From Haladaptatus salinisoli (GTDB lineage Archaea; Halobacteriota; Halobacteria; Halobacteriales; Haladaptataceae): 64,000 nt of DNA. Position 1 is the first letter of the stretch, and every line of letters starts with the position of its first letter. Below the pieces are notes generated by a model that searched no databases, was not told the DNA's origin, and saw only the letters and a list, made by a program, of their open reading frames with translations. Below are positions 17,820 through 25,668 of the stretch, in pieces. The stretch spans positions 148,647 to 212,646 of the forward strand of contig NZ_CP085331.1 of NCBI RefSeq assembly GCF_020614375.1. Reading direction: 5' to 3'. The position numbers and the translations under genes are program-made.

Positions 17820-18267
17820 CGTACGTGAGAACAGAGACCATAGCGAGATAACCCTTCTCGCCCCTGCAGATCACTTCTTTAAACATACTCTACCAGTAAC
17901 CGACTCACGGGACCTCTTGGCTACGAGCAGCCATTTTCGCGTCAAATCCCTCGTTATTGGGTATCTCTCGAACGTAGATATCGGCCTTGACCTTGTCGCT
18001 CCCGACGAGTGCCGCTTTGTCCGTGACGCGATCCTCGATGAAATTTCCCACTCATAGACAGAGTTGAAGATTCTAGTGCAGGTATTGCGATTAAATTTGG
18101 CTTGTATTGTGTAGTTCTCATTCTTCAGTAGATAGGATGCTTCATGAGCAATCCTAACGAGTATCCTCTGTATCAGTTGGACGCAAACTCCCGGGCACTC
18201 CCCACTAAAAGGTATCCAGTGATGGCGTCAAAGCGATTAAATATGCTGTTTAGAGAGGGGGGATGAG
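17820..18267. other. Intergenic region with possible coding scraps
   Basis: About 450 bp. The plus-strand frame to 18057 ends with DLVAPDECRFVRDAILDEIS, which reads like the C-terminus of a real protein, but no start or domain is visible upstream because the frame overlaps the winged-helix gene. The rest shows nothing I can support. Confidence 0.35.
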
Positions 18268-18666
18268 CTACGAGGTCGCTGAACTAGTTTCACCGCTCTC
18301 CGTGGTCTCTACAATTTCGGGGCGCAGCTCCTCAACCGTCTCAAGAACCTGTTCACGGTCTCCGTCGGGGACCCCGTTTTCAGCCAGTGCTGTATCTAAG
18401 TGCTCTCCCACGACGTCGAACTCGTTATCGGTGATACCCATCCCGCTGTGAGCTTCGCGCATATCATCCCCTGAATACTCGACCGGTCCGCCGGTTACCG
18501 CTGAGATGAATTGGACCTGATGAGCCCGGAGTTCCGTCGTGTTGCTATCTTCGAAGTGGTGATTTACACGCTCATCATTTAAAACACGGTCGTAGAAATC
18601 GTTCACGACGCTTTCCACTGCCTCGTGTCCGCCAAGACGGTCGAACACTGTTTCATCGTCGCTCAT
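18268..18666 (-). CDS. Truncated haemoglobin (group 1-like)
   Basis: A 132-residue globin of the 2-on-2 truncated type: VFDRLGGHEAVESVVNDFYDRVL begins the fold (given in two parts: VFDRLGGHEAV and VNDFYDRVL), with Y25 at the B10 position, a distal H/Q pair in LRAHQVQFI, and the proximal haem ligand H73 in EAHSGMGI. Such proteins bind O2 and NO and often detoxify NO. I chose the ATG at 18666; an upstream in-frame start would add 31 unrelated residues. The gene lies directly downstream of a wrecked nitric oxide reductase gene on the same strand, so it probably belonged to a nitrosative-stress locus. Confidence 0.9.
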   Translation of the reverse strand: MSDDETVFDRLGGHEAVESVVNDFYDRVLNDERVNHHFEDSNTTELRAHQVQFISAVTGGPVEYSGDDMREAHSGMGITDNEFDVVGEHLDTALAENGVPDGDREQVLETVEELRPEIVETTESGETSSATS

Positions 18667-18812
18667 TACGTAACTAGCTTTTAGTGAGACGGATAAAGAA
18701 GTTATGAACTCGAAGGTGTGAAGAAATTTGGAATGGAGGTAGACGCTGGTTCTCCTCAAAATCAGTCGACTTCGGCCATCATTCGGTCAGGAATTATCCC
18801 CCGATCTGGCGT

Positions 18813-19738
18813 GTCATGCCGCATCGAAACTGAGCGCACCGTGAATCGCTTTGCCACCATACCGAGAAGCATTTGCATGGCGAACAGGGGCTCCTGCAAG
18901 TGAGATGAACCAGGTCACGGCATGCTGGCTGGGCGTCAACCTGATTTCATTAGAGACCGGAACCTCGAGGTCGTTGATCTCCGGTTCCAGAAGTTCGACG
19001 GATTTGCAGGCGAACACACCGATACCGACAGCTGCAACGAGAAGCACCATACTGGTAACGCTCCAGATCATCGTCGATCCAGTTGGTGTCTTCTCCGCAG
19101 CCGATTTTAGCGCCACTCGTTCGTGAAGCTGAGGTCGCTCCTCGGGCGGTCGGTGTGTGAGATCCACGTAGTTCAGAGCGCAAAGTCGGCAAACTGTCGT
19201 GCTTCCTCCTCGAAATCGATGAAGTTGGCCGGGACGTCACGATCGAGCGCGCCATCGTGATACCGTTGAACGTAGACGGTTCGCACCTGCTGGTGGGCGT
19301 ATACCTCCGCAGCGAAGTACTGTACCGTCTCCGCCCCCTGCTCGACAGACTTGTCGAGATCGTCACGCACAAGATTGCCTATACTCCCCGTTCGGCGGAG
19401 GGGAGATTGGAATATGCTTTGTTGTACCGTTGTTTCGCATAGTACTCGCGCATGAACTCAACTTTCAAGTTGAGTGTATCAGCAGTGTAGTCGACACCGA
19501 AGTACGTGCAATTATCCAAAATCGAGCGGTGGTTCATTAGACCATCCTTCTAGAAGGCAACTTCCCTGGTTTGGACCTATGACTCAGTCGCGACGCCGTC
19601 TCCATCTAGTCCAATTACTTCTTGTAGAATTGGTGGAACCTGCTGGACGGAGTAGTATGCCCCAACTCCCATCACGATTAGATTGATGACGAATACTGTA
19701 ACTAGGGCTTTCGCCATGGTCTGCCGCGTGATCTCCAT
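18813..19738 (-). pseudogene. norB: Decayed nitric oxide reductase gene (norB, qNOR type)
   Basis: Reading the minus strand across frames restores the N-terminal half of a quinol-dependent NO reductase: MEITRQTMAKALVTVFVINL from 19738 and YYSVQQVPPILQEVIGLDGDG, then in another frame LMNHRSILDNCTYFGVDYTAD, then ETVQYFAAEVYAHQQVRTVY and FEEEARQFADFAL, then STMIWSVTSMVLLVAAVGIG and LTPSQHAVTWFISLAG, and after one more shift LFAMQMLLGM. There are at least three frameshifts and several stops, and the catalytic core with its metal-binding histidines is missing. The gene is dead and truncated. It indicates an ancestor of this replicon carried a denitrification-type or NO-protection locus. Confidence 0.85.
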
Positions 19739-20012
19739 ATGGTACCAGAGTAACTCCAGACACACTATATACTGGGAAAATTACTTGTCACAACTCGTTA
19801 TTAGATGGATATTGGTCTTGTTGGATTCTTCTTGACGATGGGAGCTCTGTATCGCAGTATGGTTACGTAACATCGGTCATAAATGAGTTTGAGAGATGGT
19901 TGCCTGCCTGTCAACTCTGGGGCATGTTGCCACTTGGGCCACATTTCCATAAAAGACGACGGTTCATTCCTCCAACTGCAGCACCAGCGCTTGCTGCCAA
20001 GCCAGCGAGAAA

Positions 20013-21239
20013 TCATTCCACAAAGAGGTCACGATCGACCGACGGCGGTTCAGGACCGGTTTCAGTGCGACGCGAAAATCTTGTCGCCAAACTCACGAGC
20101 GCTGCACCACTTCGGAGTACTGGTGCGTGGAAGGACTGGGGAAGGTAATCGTGTATCGTGAGAAGCCGAGCTAATCCTTCTCCCATTAGCTGTTGGCTCT
20201 CGATTACCTCTTCAATCACTGGACGGCGGATCCGCTCAACTCGCTGCAGAACGCCGGTCGATACTGAAGCCGTCTCCTGTTTGAGTACCGGCGTGAGTAT
20301 CCGATGTGCGATGACCGCGTCTTGAATCGCTAAGTTGTTTCCCTGGGCGCCGATGGGAGAGGCGACATGTGCGGCGTCGCCAATGAGCAATAACCCATCT
20401 ACAACCCAGCGCTTAGCGAGCGCTGACTGAACCGACAGTAACGCACACTGGTCGAATGAGGTGAGGTGCTGGTCGACACTATCTGCGAGTCTAGGCTCGA
20501 TACCGGTGACCTGGCTCCGAAAGGACTCGATACCGCGGTTCCGGAGCTCCGGGTACGTACCCTCTTGAATGAGCAAGCCGTACTGAGATTCGTGGTCGCT
20601 CAGCGGGGAGTACGCGAGGACACCGTCTCGTTCGATACGCAGATGTGTCGTCAGATCTGCTGCTGCACGGGGCAGTCTGAACCAGACGACCTCCGATCCC
20701 GTCTCTTTTGTTTGCAGGTCTATCTTGGCAGCGTCTCGGGTCGTTGAGTACCGCCCATCGGCTCCAACCACGAGCCGGCTCCGGATGGTGAGCCGCTCAC
20801 CACTCGGTCGTGTCGTCGCTGTGACGCCCGAAATTGTTCCGTCGTCACGGAGGAATCCATCCACTGTGGTGGAGTTGAGAAACGAGAAGGTATCGTACTT
20901 TTGGGCGCGTGAAACGACGCATCGAAGCAGCGGTGGCTGCTTCATGAGGATGACCTGCTCATTGTCGAACTCGAACAAGGGATACGACCGACCATAGGCG
21001 ACGAGCGTCCCTCGAGCAATCGTCTCGTGGGGAAGTGATTCGATGTCATCACGGAGATCCATCTCCGCGAGGAGGCTCGGAATCGGCGGTCGGAACCCGT
21101 ACCCTCTGAACTCCCGATTGAGTGTCTGCTGTCGTTCGACCAGTGTCGTCTTCACGCCGCTGCGTGCAAGCAAGTAGGAGAGGATGCAGCCAGCTGGACC
21201 TCCACCAACAACGACGACATCAGTCGAATAGTCAGTCAC
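20013..21239 (-). CDS. FAD-dependent monooxygenase/oxidoreductase
   Basis: A 408-residue flavoprotein of the PHBH/UbiH fold. The N-terminal dinucleotide motif is VVVVGGGPAGCILSYLLARSG, the middle motif GADGRYSTTR is the DG box that contacts FAD and NAD(P)H, and the second FAD box is LLIGDAAHVASPIGAQGNNL. It probably hydroxylates an aromatic or isoprenoid compound, or is a geranylgeranyl-reductase-like enzyme; the sequence does not decide. No operon partner is seen. A TATA-like ATAAAG lies about 80 nt upstream (21318-21323, read on the minus strand as CTTTATATGATC). Confidence 0.88.
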   Translation of the reverse strand: MTDYSTDVVVVGGGPAGCILSYLLARSGVKTTLVERQQTLNREFRGYGFRPPIPSLLAEMDLRDDIESLPHETIARGTLVAYGRSYPLFEFDNEQVILMKQPPLLRCVVSRAQKYDTFSFLNSTTVDGFLRDDGTISGVTATTRPSGERLTIRSRLVVGADGRYSTTRDAAKIDLQTKETGSEVVWFRLPRAAADLTTHLRIERDGVLAYSPLSDHESQYGLLIQEGTYPELRNRGIESFRSQVTGIEPRLADSVDQHLTSFDQCALLSVQSALAKRWVVDGLLLIGDAAHVASPIGAQGNNLAIQDAVIAHRILTPVLKQETASVSTGVLQRVERIRRPVIEEVIESQQLMGEGLARLLTIHDYLPQSFHAPVLRSGAALVSLATRFSRRTETGPEPPSVDRDLFVE

Positions 21240-21415
21240 TGGATCCCCTCGTCATGGCCGCTCGTTTGTTGGCTGGTACTCACGCCGCTCACAGGTACAC
21301 TGTACCGGATTGATCATATAAAGTCTGAACGAAGAAGTTGCACTCTTGACTACTAATTCTCGCATTCTAATTTCGAATACATTAGAATCTAGACTGTTAC
21401 CGGGAAAGTACGGGG

Positions 21416-21595
21416 TTTGACCTTCCCAGAGCAGGCGGGATTCTTATCATTATCCTTGGCGCCGGTGGGCTGGCCGCAAGCGAAGTCATGACGTACTATA
21501 CGGTGCTTATGTTAGTACTTTCCTCTACGGCTATCTTCGTAGCCGTTACCTTCTGGCTCGAAATGAATCATGGGGAGTACCGCGCACTCGGGTAA
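21416..21595 (+). pseudogene. DUF7333-like small membrane protein lacking a start codon
   Basis: The frame reads FDLPRAGGILIIILGAGGLA and then TYYTVLMLVLSSTAIFVAV ending LEMNHGEYRALG-stop. This matches the plan of haloarchaeal DUF7333 proteins: short, two membrane spans, C-terminal HGEYRA. However, the codons where MEFDLP should begin read GAA AGT ACG GGG TTT, and no ATG, GTG or TTG is available in frame before a TAG at 21384. The gene looks inactivated at its start. Confidence 0.5.
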
Positions 21596-22118
21596 CCGAT
21601 TCAACAGCAATTGATTCACAAAGATGAGTAGACAGTGAAATGCGGATTCGGACGTGCCTTCGACAGGATATTAGGATTGCACGAACGGAGTGGATACGGG
21701 AACACCGCAAGTTCGGGTACCCGGTGACTGGACGGCCGAAGTTGCTCGTTGACGATATCGCGTTCACGCCCATTCGAGGATAATGCATATTGGATAAGAT
21801 CGAGACTTTGCTGCGGGGCAATCCCCCGAGCGCATCACGCAGTCTCTTCGCGACTATTGCGCTCGCTAGAGAGGTGTGGCGAAGCACACCGTACAATGAC
21901 TACACGGCCGTTCTGCTACTACCAGCAGCAGTCGTCGCCGTGTTCGATCGCGTCTGCGCGGGGTTTCATCAAGGATTACTATCGGAACGTCGTCGATCTC
22001 GTTTGGGAGATCCTCGTCCACATCGACGCTGATGAGGAATTCGTTAATTGCCTAGTCGAGTGACTTGCGACTACGTAGATAGAGTTGCTCGAATAGAGAG
22101 CTACACGACAAACCTTGA
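21596..22118. other. Region of likely coding scraps
   Basis: Three pieces have protein-like composition but no complete domain: a frame near 21640-21783 (RQDIRIARTEWIREHRKFGY), the plus-strand ORF 21790-22032 with a possible membrane segment (DYTAVLLLPAAVVAVFDRV), and the end of another plus frame near 22060 (NVVDLVWEILVHIDADEEF). The first resembles the start of an ABC-2 type permease. I treat all as remnants; the 80-codon ORF at 21790 could still be a real small membrane protein. Confidence 0.3.
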
Positions 22119-22553
22119 CTACTGTTGCTCAGTGATGTGCTCTTTAAGCAGCGTTCGGTGACATCGTTTCTGGTCGGTGTTTTCGAAACAGACGAAGATG
22201 AGCTGTTCGTCGTCACGAAGCCTGTCCGTGAGTTCAGCGATCGCCTCCTGAGCACCCGTGGCCTCAGAGAGATGTGATCGGTACCGGTCCTCAAACCCAA
22301 CCTCGTCCCAGGCAGCATTATGTGCCCCTTCGTCACACATTCCCTGCATTTTAAAATCTTTGTGACGCTGTTTGAACTCGTCGAGGAGGTCTACCGGAGG
22401 ACCGAGTGCTGGATGGTTCTCATCGATTGTTGATCTGAACCAGCCAGTTGGCCGTCGAACCACACCCACGAGCGTAGCCTTCGCAGGAATGTCCACGAGA
22501 TCATGCTGTAGCGCTGCGACGTACGTATCATCGAGGAGGTCGGAAGTGATCAT
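22119..22553 (-). CDS. DUF488 family protein
   Basis: A 144-residue protein of the DUF488 type, recognised by the C-terminal block LIFVCFENTDQKRCHRTLLKEHI with the conserved Cys and Cys-His pair. The N-terminal part has VGVVRRPTGWFRSTIDEN, a Rossmann-like start. Function of the family is unknown; members are often near nucleic-acid or stress genes. Stands alone, in the same orientation as hemD to its right. Confidence 0.85.
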   Translation of the reverse strand: MITSDLLDDTYVAALQHDLVDIPAKATLVGVVRRPTGWFRSTIDENHPALGPPVDLLDEFKQRHKDFKMQGMCDEGAHNAAWDEVGFEDRYRSHLSEATGAQEAIAELTDRLRDDEQLIFVCFENTDQKRCHRTLLKEHITEQQ

Positions 22554-22885
22554 GATCTCTGTCTTAGCCGTTTGGAGCCCAGCGTAGTCAACCTCTCGGT
22601 GGACGTCTGTGTCGACCCTGTCCGATGGGGGCTTCTGTGATCGTGCAAGAGTTGAGGTGTGGCTGGCCTAAGCCGTTGATGCTCCAGCAGGTAGGACATC
22701 CACAATGTCAAATATGCCGCGAAACGACGGACCAGCGGATGAACAACGCGTGACGCTAGCACTGTAAAAAATTCTCGACGAACTCTCTGGGTATGCACTT
22801 CAGTGAAAGGAGCTCACACATATTTTCGGTTACCCCTTCCTGGAGTGGTTATACTGCCGCTCAGAGGGGGTATGAGGACATAGGG

Positions 22886-23632
22886 TTAATTACGGGAACC
22901 GATTTCCTTCACGGTAAGCTCTGCGAGCTGAGAGAAACCTACTGTGTCCGGTATGACGTCCACCGTGACACCATGTTTCCGGATAGCACGAGCTGTCGGT
23001 GTCCCAATGGCCCCAATAATTGTCCCCGCTACTCCTCGTTGGAGTGCGGGTAGACCGTCTTGCTCCACAGCGATTTCGCAGAAATGGTCCACTGTTCTCG
23101 GTGACGTAAAAAGTATCCCATCCAGTTGTCCGTCCATTGCGAGGGTGACTGATCTACCAGCAGTCGTCGGGCGATCCAATTGATACAACTGCGTCTCATG
23201 GACATCTGCACCGGCGGCCTTGAGCCCCTGGACGAGTACATCACTCCCATGTGCACTCCGAACGATCTCGACAGTCGATCCGTCGACCTCAACAGCGAGT
23301 TCTTCCACGAGACATGTGGACGTGAACGTCGACGGCACGACATCAACTGAAACACCATAGTCTTGTAATGCCGAAGCGGTCTGCTGGCCGACGGCACACA
23401 CCGTTGAACCGCTTGGATGCCAGTCTTGTTCGACAGCTATCTTTACTCCGGTCTGGCTTGTGAAAACACAGTAATCTGCTGCCGATGGTGTCTCTCCGGT
23501 CGGACGAATTGTCAACATTGGATCAGCCACTGTTGAAACTCCAAGTGAACAGAGATACTCAACTGCGTCGGCGATACGATTGTCATCGGGTCGGAGGACA
23601 GCTACAGTCGGATTGTTCATGTTTTGAAACAT
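22886..23632 (-). CDS. hemD: Uroporphyrinogen-III synthase
   Basis: A 248-residue HemD-like protein with the two-lobed alpha/beta pattern of the family: VAVLRPDDNRIADAVEYL at the start, CVFTSQTGVKIAVEQ and AVGQQTASALQDYGV in lobe one, and LFTSPRTVDHFCEI plus IGAIGTPTARAIRKHGV in lobe two. HemD closes hydroxymethylbilane to uroporphyrinogen III in tetrapyrrole synthesis. It is encoded alone on this replicon, so it could be a second copy or the relocated only copy; other hem genes are not in the window. ATG is at 23632; MNNPTVAVL at 23620 is an alternative. Confidence 0.85.
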   Translation of the reverse strand: MFQNMNNPTVAVLRPDDNRIADAVEYLCSLGVSTVADPMLTIRPTGETPSAADYCVFTSQTGVKIAVEQDWHPSGSTVCAVGQQTASALQDYGVSVDVVPSTFTSTCLVEELAVEVDGSTVEIVRSAHGSDVLVQGLKAAGADVHETQLYQLDRPTTAGRSVTLAMDGQLDGILFTSPRTVDHFCEIAVEQDGLPALQRGVAGTIIGAIGTPTARAIRKHGVTVDVIPDTVGFSQLAELTVKEIGSRN

Positions 23633-23701
23633 GGCGCTATTGGAGATGTTCGTATTGGAATTCGTGCGTAGCGGTCTGGGAAATCCGTTATTTTCTGGGC
23701 G

Positions 23702-24109
23702 TTACACCGGTCCCATTACAGCAAGCCAACTCAGAACTGGCCCAGCCGTGACCCTGACCGTGGCTGCGCCGAATCCGAAGGCGATGAGACTCATAAATAG
23801 GACAAATTTGGCGTTAGCATCCTTCACACTCGCAAGGAGTATGAGAAGTGTGAGTGACCCAGAGAGGAGACAGATGAATCCCCCGATGAGAAACCCCTGA
23901 ATCGTGAACACGGGATCTGAGAAACTCAACAGTGGGAATGAGGGCGTATAGACACCAGCTACATGGAGAGCAATGCCGATGCAAAGATAACCGACGAAGC
24001 CGATCACTGTCACTGCGCTCCCAACCAATGACAGCCGGAATACTTGATAAAGCCCTCGCTCAAGCGGCGTTGATGGATGCCACGCTCGCATAGTTGAAGG
24101 TTGGGGCAT
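23702..24109 (-). CDS. Hypothetical four-helix membrane protein
   Basis: A 135-residue protein with about four hydrophobic spans (SLVGSAVTVIGFVGYLCIGI, TIQGFLIGGFICLLSGSLTL, FVLFMSLIAFGFGAATV and a last one near the C-terminus). Its ATG lies 3 bp after the stop of the glutamate dehydrogenase gene on the same strand, so it is in the same operon. I do not recognise the family. Confidence 0.7.
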   Translation of the reverse strand: MPQPSTMRAWHPSTPLERGLYQVFRLSLVGSAVTVIGFVGYLCIGIALHVAGVYTPSFPLLSFSDPVFTIQGFLIGGFICLLSGSLTLLILLASVKDANAKFVLFMSLIAFGFGAATVRVTAGPVLSWLAVMGPV

Positions 24110-24112
24110 CTA

Positions 24113-25414
24113 CTACGGCCACAACCCTCTTGCTTTGTGTGCTTCCGCGATGCGGGACAGTGCGACGATGTACGCTGCATCACGCCAAGTAACGTCACGC
24201 TGCTCGAACTCAGTTTGGACGGCACGCCAGGCAGCCTTCATCTCTGCTTCGAGTTCATCGTTCACCCGTCCGAGTGACCACGCCCGCCGACTGATGTCCT
24301 GGAGCCACTCGAAGTAGCTCACTGTGACGCCGCCAGCGTTGGCGAGAATATCGGGAATTACAGCGATATCCCGCTCTGCAAGAATTGAATCAGCCGTGGA
24401 TGTCGTCGGGCCGTTCGCACCTTCGATGACGAGATCTGCGGCGATTTCTTCCGCATTCTCTTTGGTGAGCACGTTCCCCAGTGCGGCTGGAATGAGAACG
24501 TCGACGTCGAGCGTAAGCAACTCGTCGTTTGAAATCACGGTGTCTGCATATGTGGTGACGGCTTCTGGCTCCTCGTCGTGCGATGGGACTGAGGCCGTAT
24601 CAATCCCTTCTGGCTCGTACATCGCTCCATTCACGTCGCTGATTGCAACGACGGTCGCGCCCCAGTCGTCGAGGAGTCGAGCTGCATTCGCCCCGACACT
24701 CCCGTAGCCCTGGACTGCCACGGTGGTATCCTCAAGCTGCCGATCATAGTACTCGCAGACTAGTTGCGTGATAATTGCAACGCTCCGTCCGGGTGCTTCT
24801 TCGCGGCCTTCACTGCCACCGATGACTGGCGGTTTGCCAGTGACTACACCCGGTGTTGTTTCGCCTTCCTGCATCGAGTACGCGTCCATCAACCACGCCA
24901 TCGTCTGAGGATCTGTTCCCATGTCGGGGGCGGGAATATCTTGGTTGGGGCCGATAACGTCGCGAAGTTCCTGTGTAAACCGTCGAGTGAGCCGCTCTTT
25001 TTCGGTCGAACTCAGCTCCTTCGGGTTGACAGCAACACCTCCTTTGGCACCCCCAAATGGGAGATCCATGACTGCGCACTTCCAAGTCATCCACATGCCG
25101 AGCCCGACACATTCATCCCGAGTCACCTCAGGATGGTACCGAAGCCCGCCTTTAAATGGGCCTCTGACACTGTCGTGCTGGGCTCGGTAGCCCGTGAACA
25201 CCTCGACGGTTCCGTTGTCCCGTTTGATTGGAACCGTTACTTCGTGGACCTTTTTCGGATATTTGAGCCGTTCGACGATATTGGGGTCGATATCAAGGTG
25301 ATTGGCGGCATGGTACAGCTGTCGGCGAGCCGTTTCGAGCGCTGACTCTGATTCGGTCGATTCCATTGGCGCATTATTTGATTCATCGCAGGTAGCATCG
25401 GTTTGGGATGTCAT
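24113..25414 (-). CDS. gdhA: Glutamate dehydrogenase (Glu/Leu/Phe/Val family)
   Basis: A full-length enzyme of about 433 residues. Visible motifs are FTGYRAQHDSVRGPFKGGLR with the substrate-contacting region, MDLPFGGAKGGVAVNPKELS around the catalytic lysine, DMGTDPQTMAWLMDAY, and the nucleotide motif VAVQGYGSVGANAARLL. It interconverts glutamate and 2-oxoglutarate plus ammonia. A TTG at 25459 would extend the frame, but the ATG at 25414 (MTSQTDAT) fits the family and avoids overlapping the small zinc protein gene, whose stop is 2 bp upstream. It sits in a short operon: zinc-ribbon protein, gdh, membrane protein. Confidence 0.95.
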   Translation of the reverse strand: MTSQTDATCDESNNAPMESTESESALETARRQLYHAANHLDIDPNIVERLKYPKKVHEVTVPIKRDNGTVEVFTGYRAQHDSVRGPFKGGLRYHPEVTRDECVGLGMWMTWKCAVMDLPFGGAKGGVAVNPKELSSTEKERLTRRFTQELRDVIGPNQDIPAPDMGTDPQTMAWLMDAYSMQEGETTPGVVTGKPPVIGGSEGREEAPGRSVAIITQLVCEYYDRQLEDTTVAVQGYGSVGANAARLLDDWGATVVAISDVNGAMYEPEGIDTASVPSHDEEPEAVTTYADTVISNDELLTLDVDVLIPAALGNVLTKENAEEIAADLVIEGANGPTTSTADSILAERDIAVIPDILANAGGVTVSYFEWLQDISRRAWSLGRVNDELEAEMKAAWRAVQTEFEQRDVTWRDAAYIVALSRIAEAHKARGLWP

Positions 25415-25416
25415 AG

Positions 25417-25560
25417 TTATTCCAGCGGTATTCGACGGTTTCGCATTGGCCCGCCACAATCAGGGCACTGACTGGGGCCACTCACTGCGATGATGATGTT
25501 GCCACACTCGAAGCACTCGTATGGGGTTTCTTTGTCCGGTTCGGGTTTGACATCTCTCAT
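25417..25560 (-). CDS. Rubrerythrin-like zinc-ribbon microprotein
   Basis: A 47-residue protein starting MRDVKPEPDK with two knuckles, CFECGN and CPDCGG, separated by a short loop. This is the rubredoxin/rubrerythrin-like zinc-ribbon plan common as free-standing small proteins in haloarchaea. It lies 2 bp before the glutamate dehydrogenase start on the same strand, so is likely co-translated. The longer frame from 25635 adds a basic leader without conservation and I reject it. Confidence 0.75.
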   Translation of the reverse strand: MRDVKPEPDKETPYECFECGNIIIAVSGPSQCPDCGGPMRNRRIPLE

Positions 25561-25668
25561 TGTGGAATCACGAGTGCCAGCAAGTAACCTTGGCACTCTG
25601 TGTAGAGGTAGTAAGTGTATTAGGGAATATTCCACGGTTAATTACTATACCGATCTCAGAACAAGAGG

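Noticed and set aside
24764..25345. A 193-codon plus-strand frame
   Set aside because: Shadow of the glutamate dehydrogenase gene on the minus strand.
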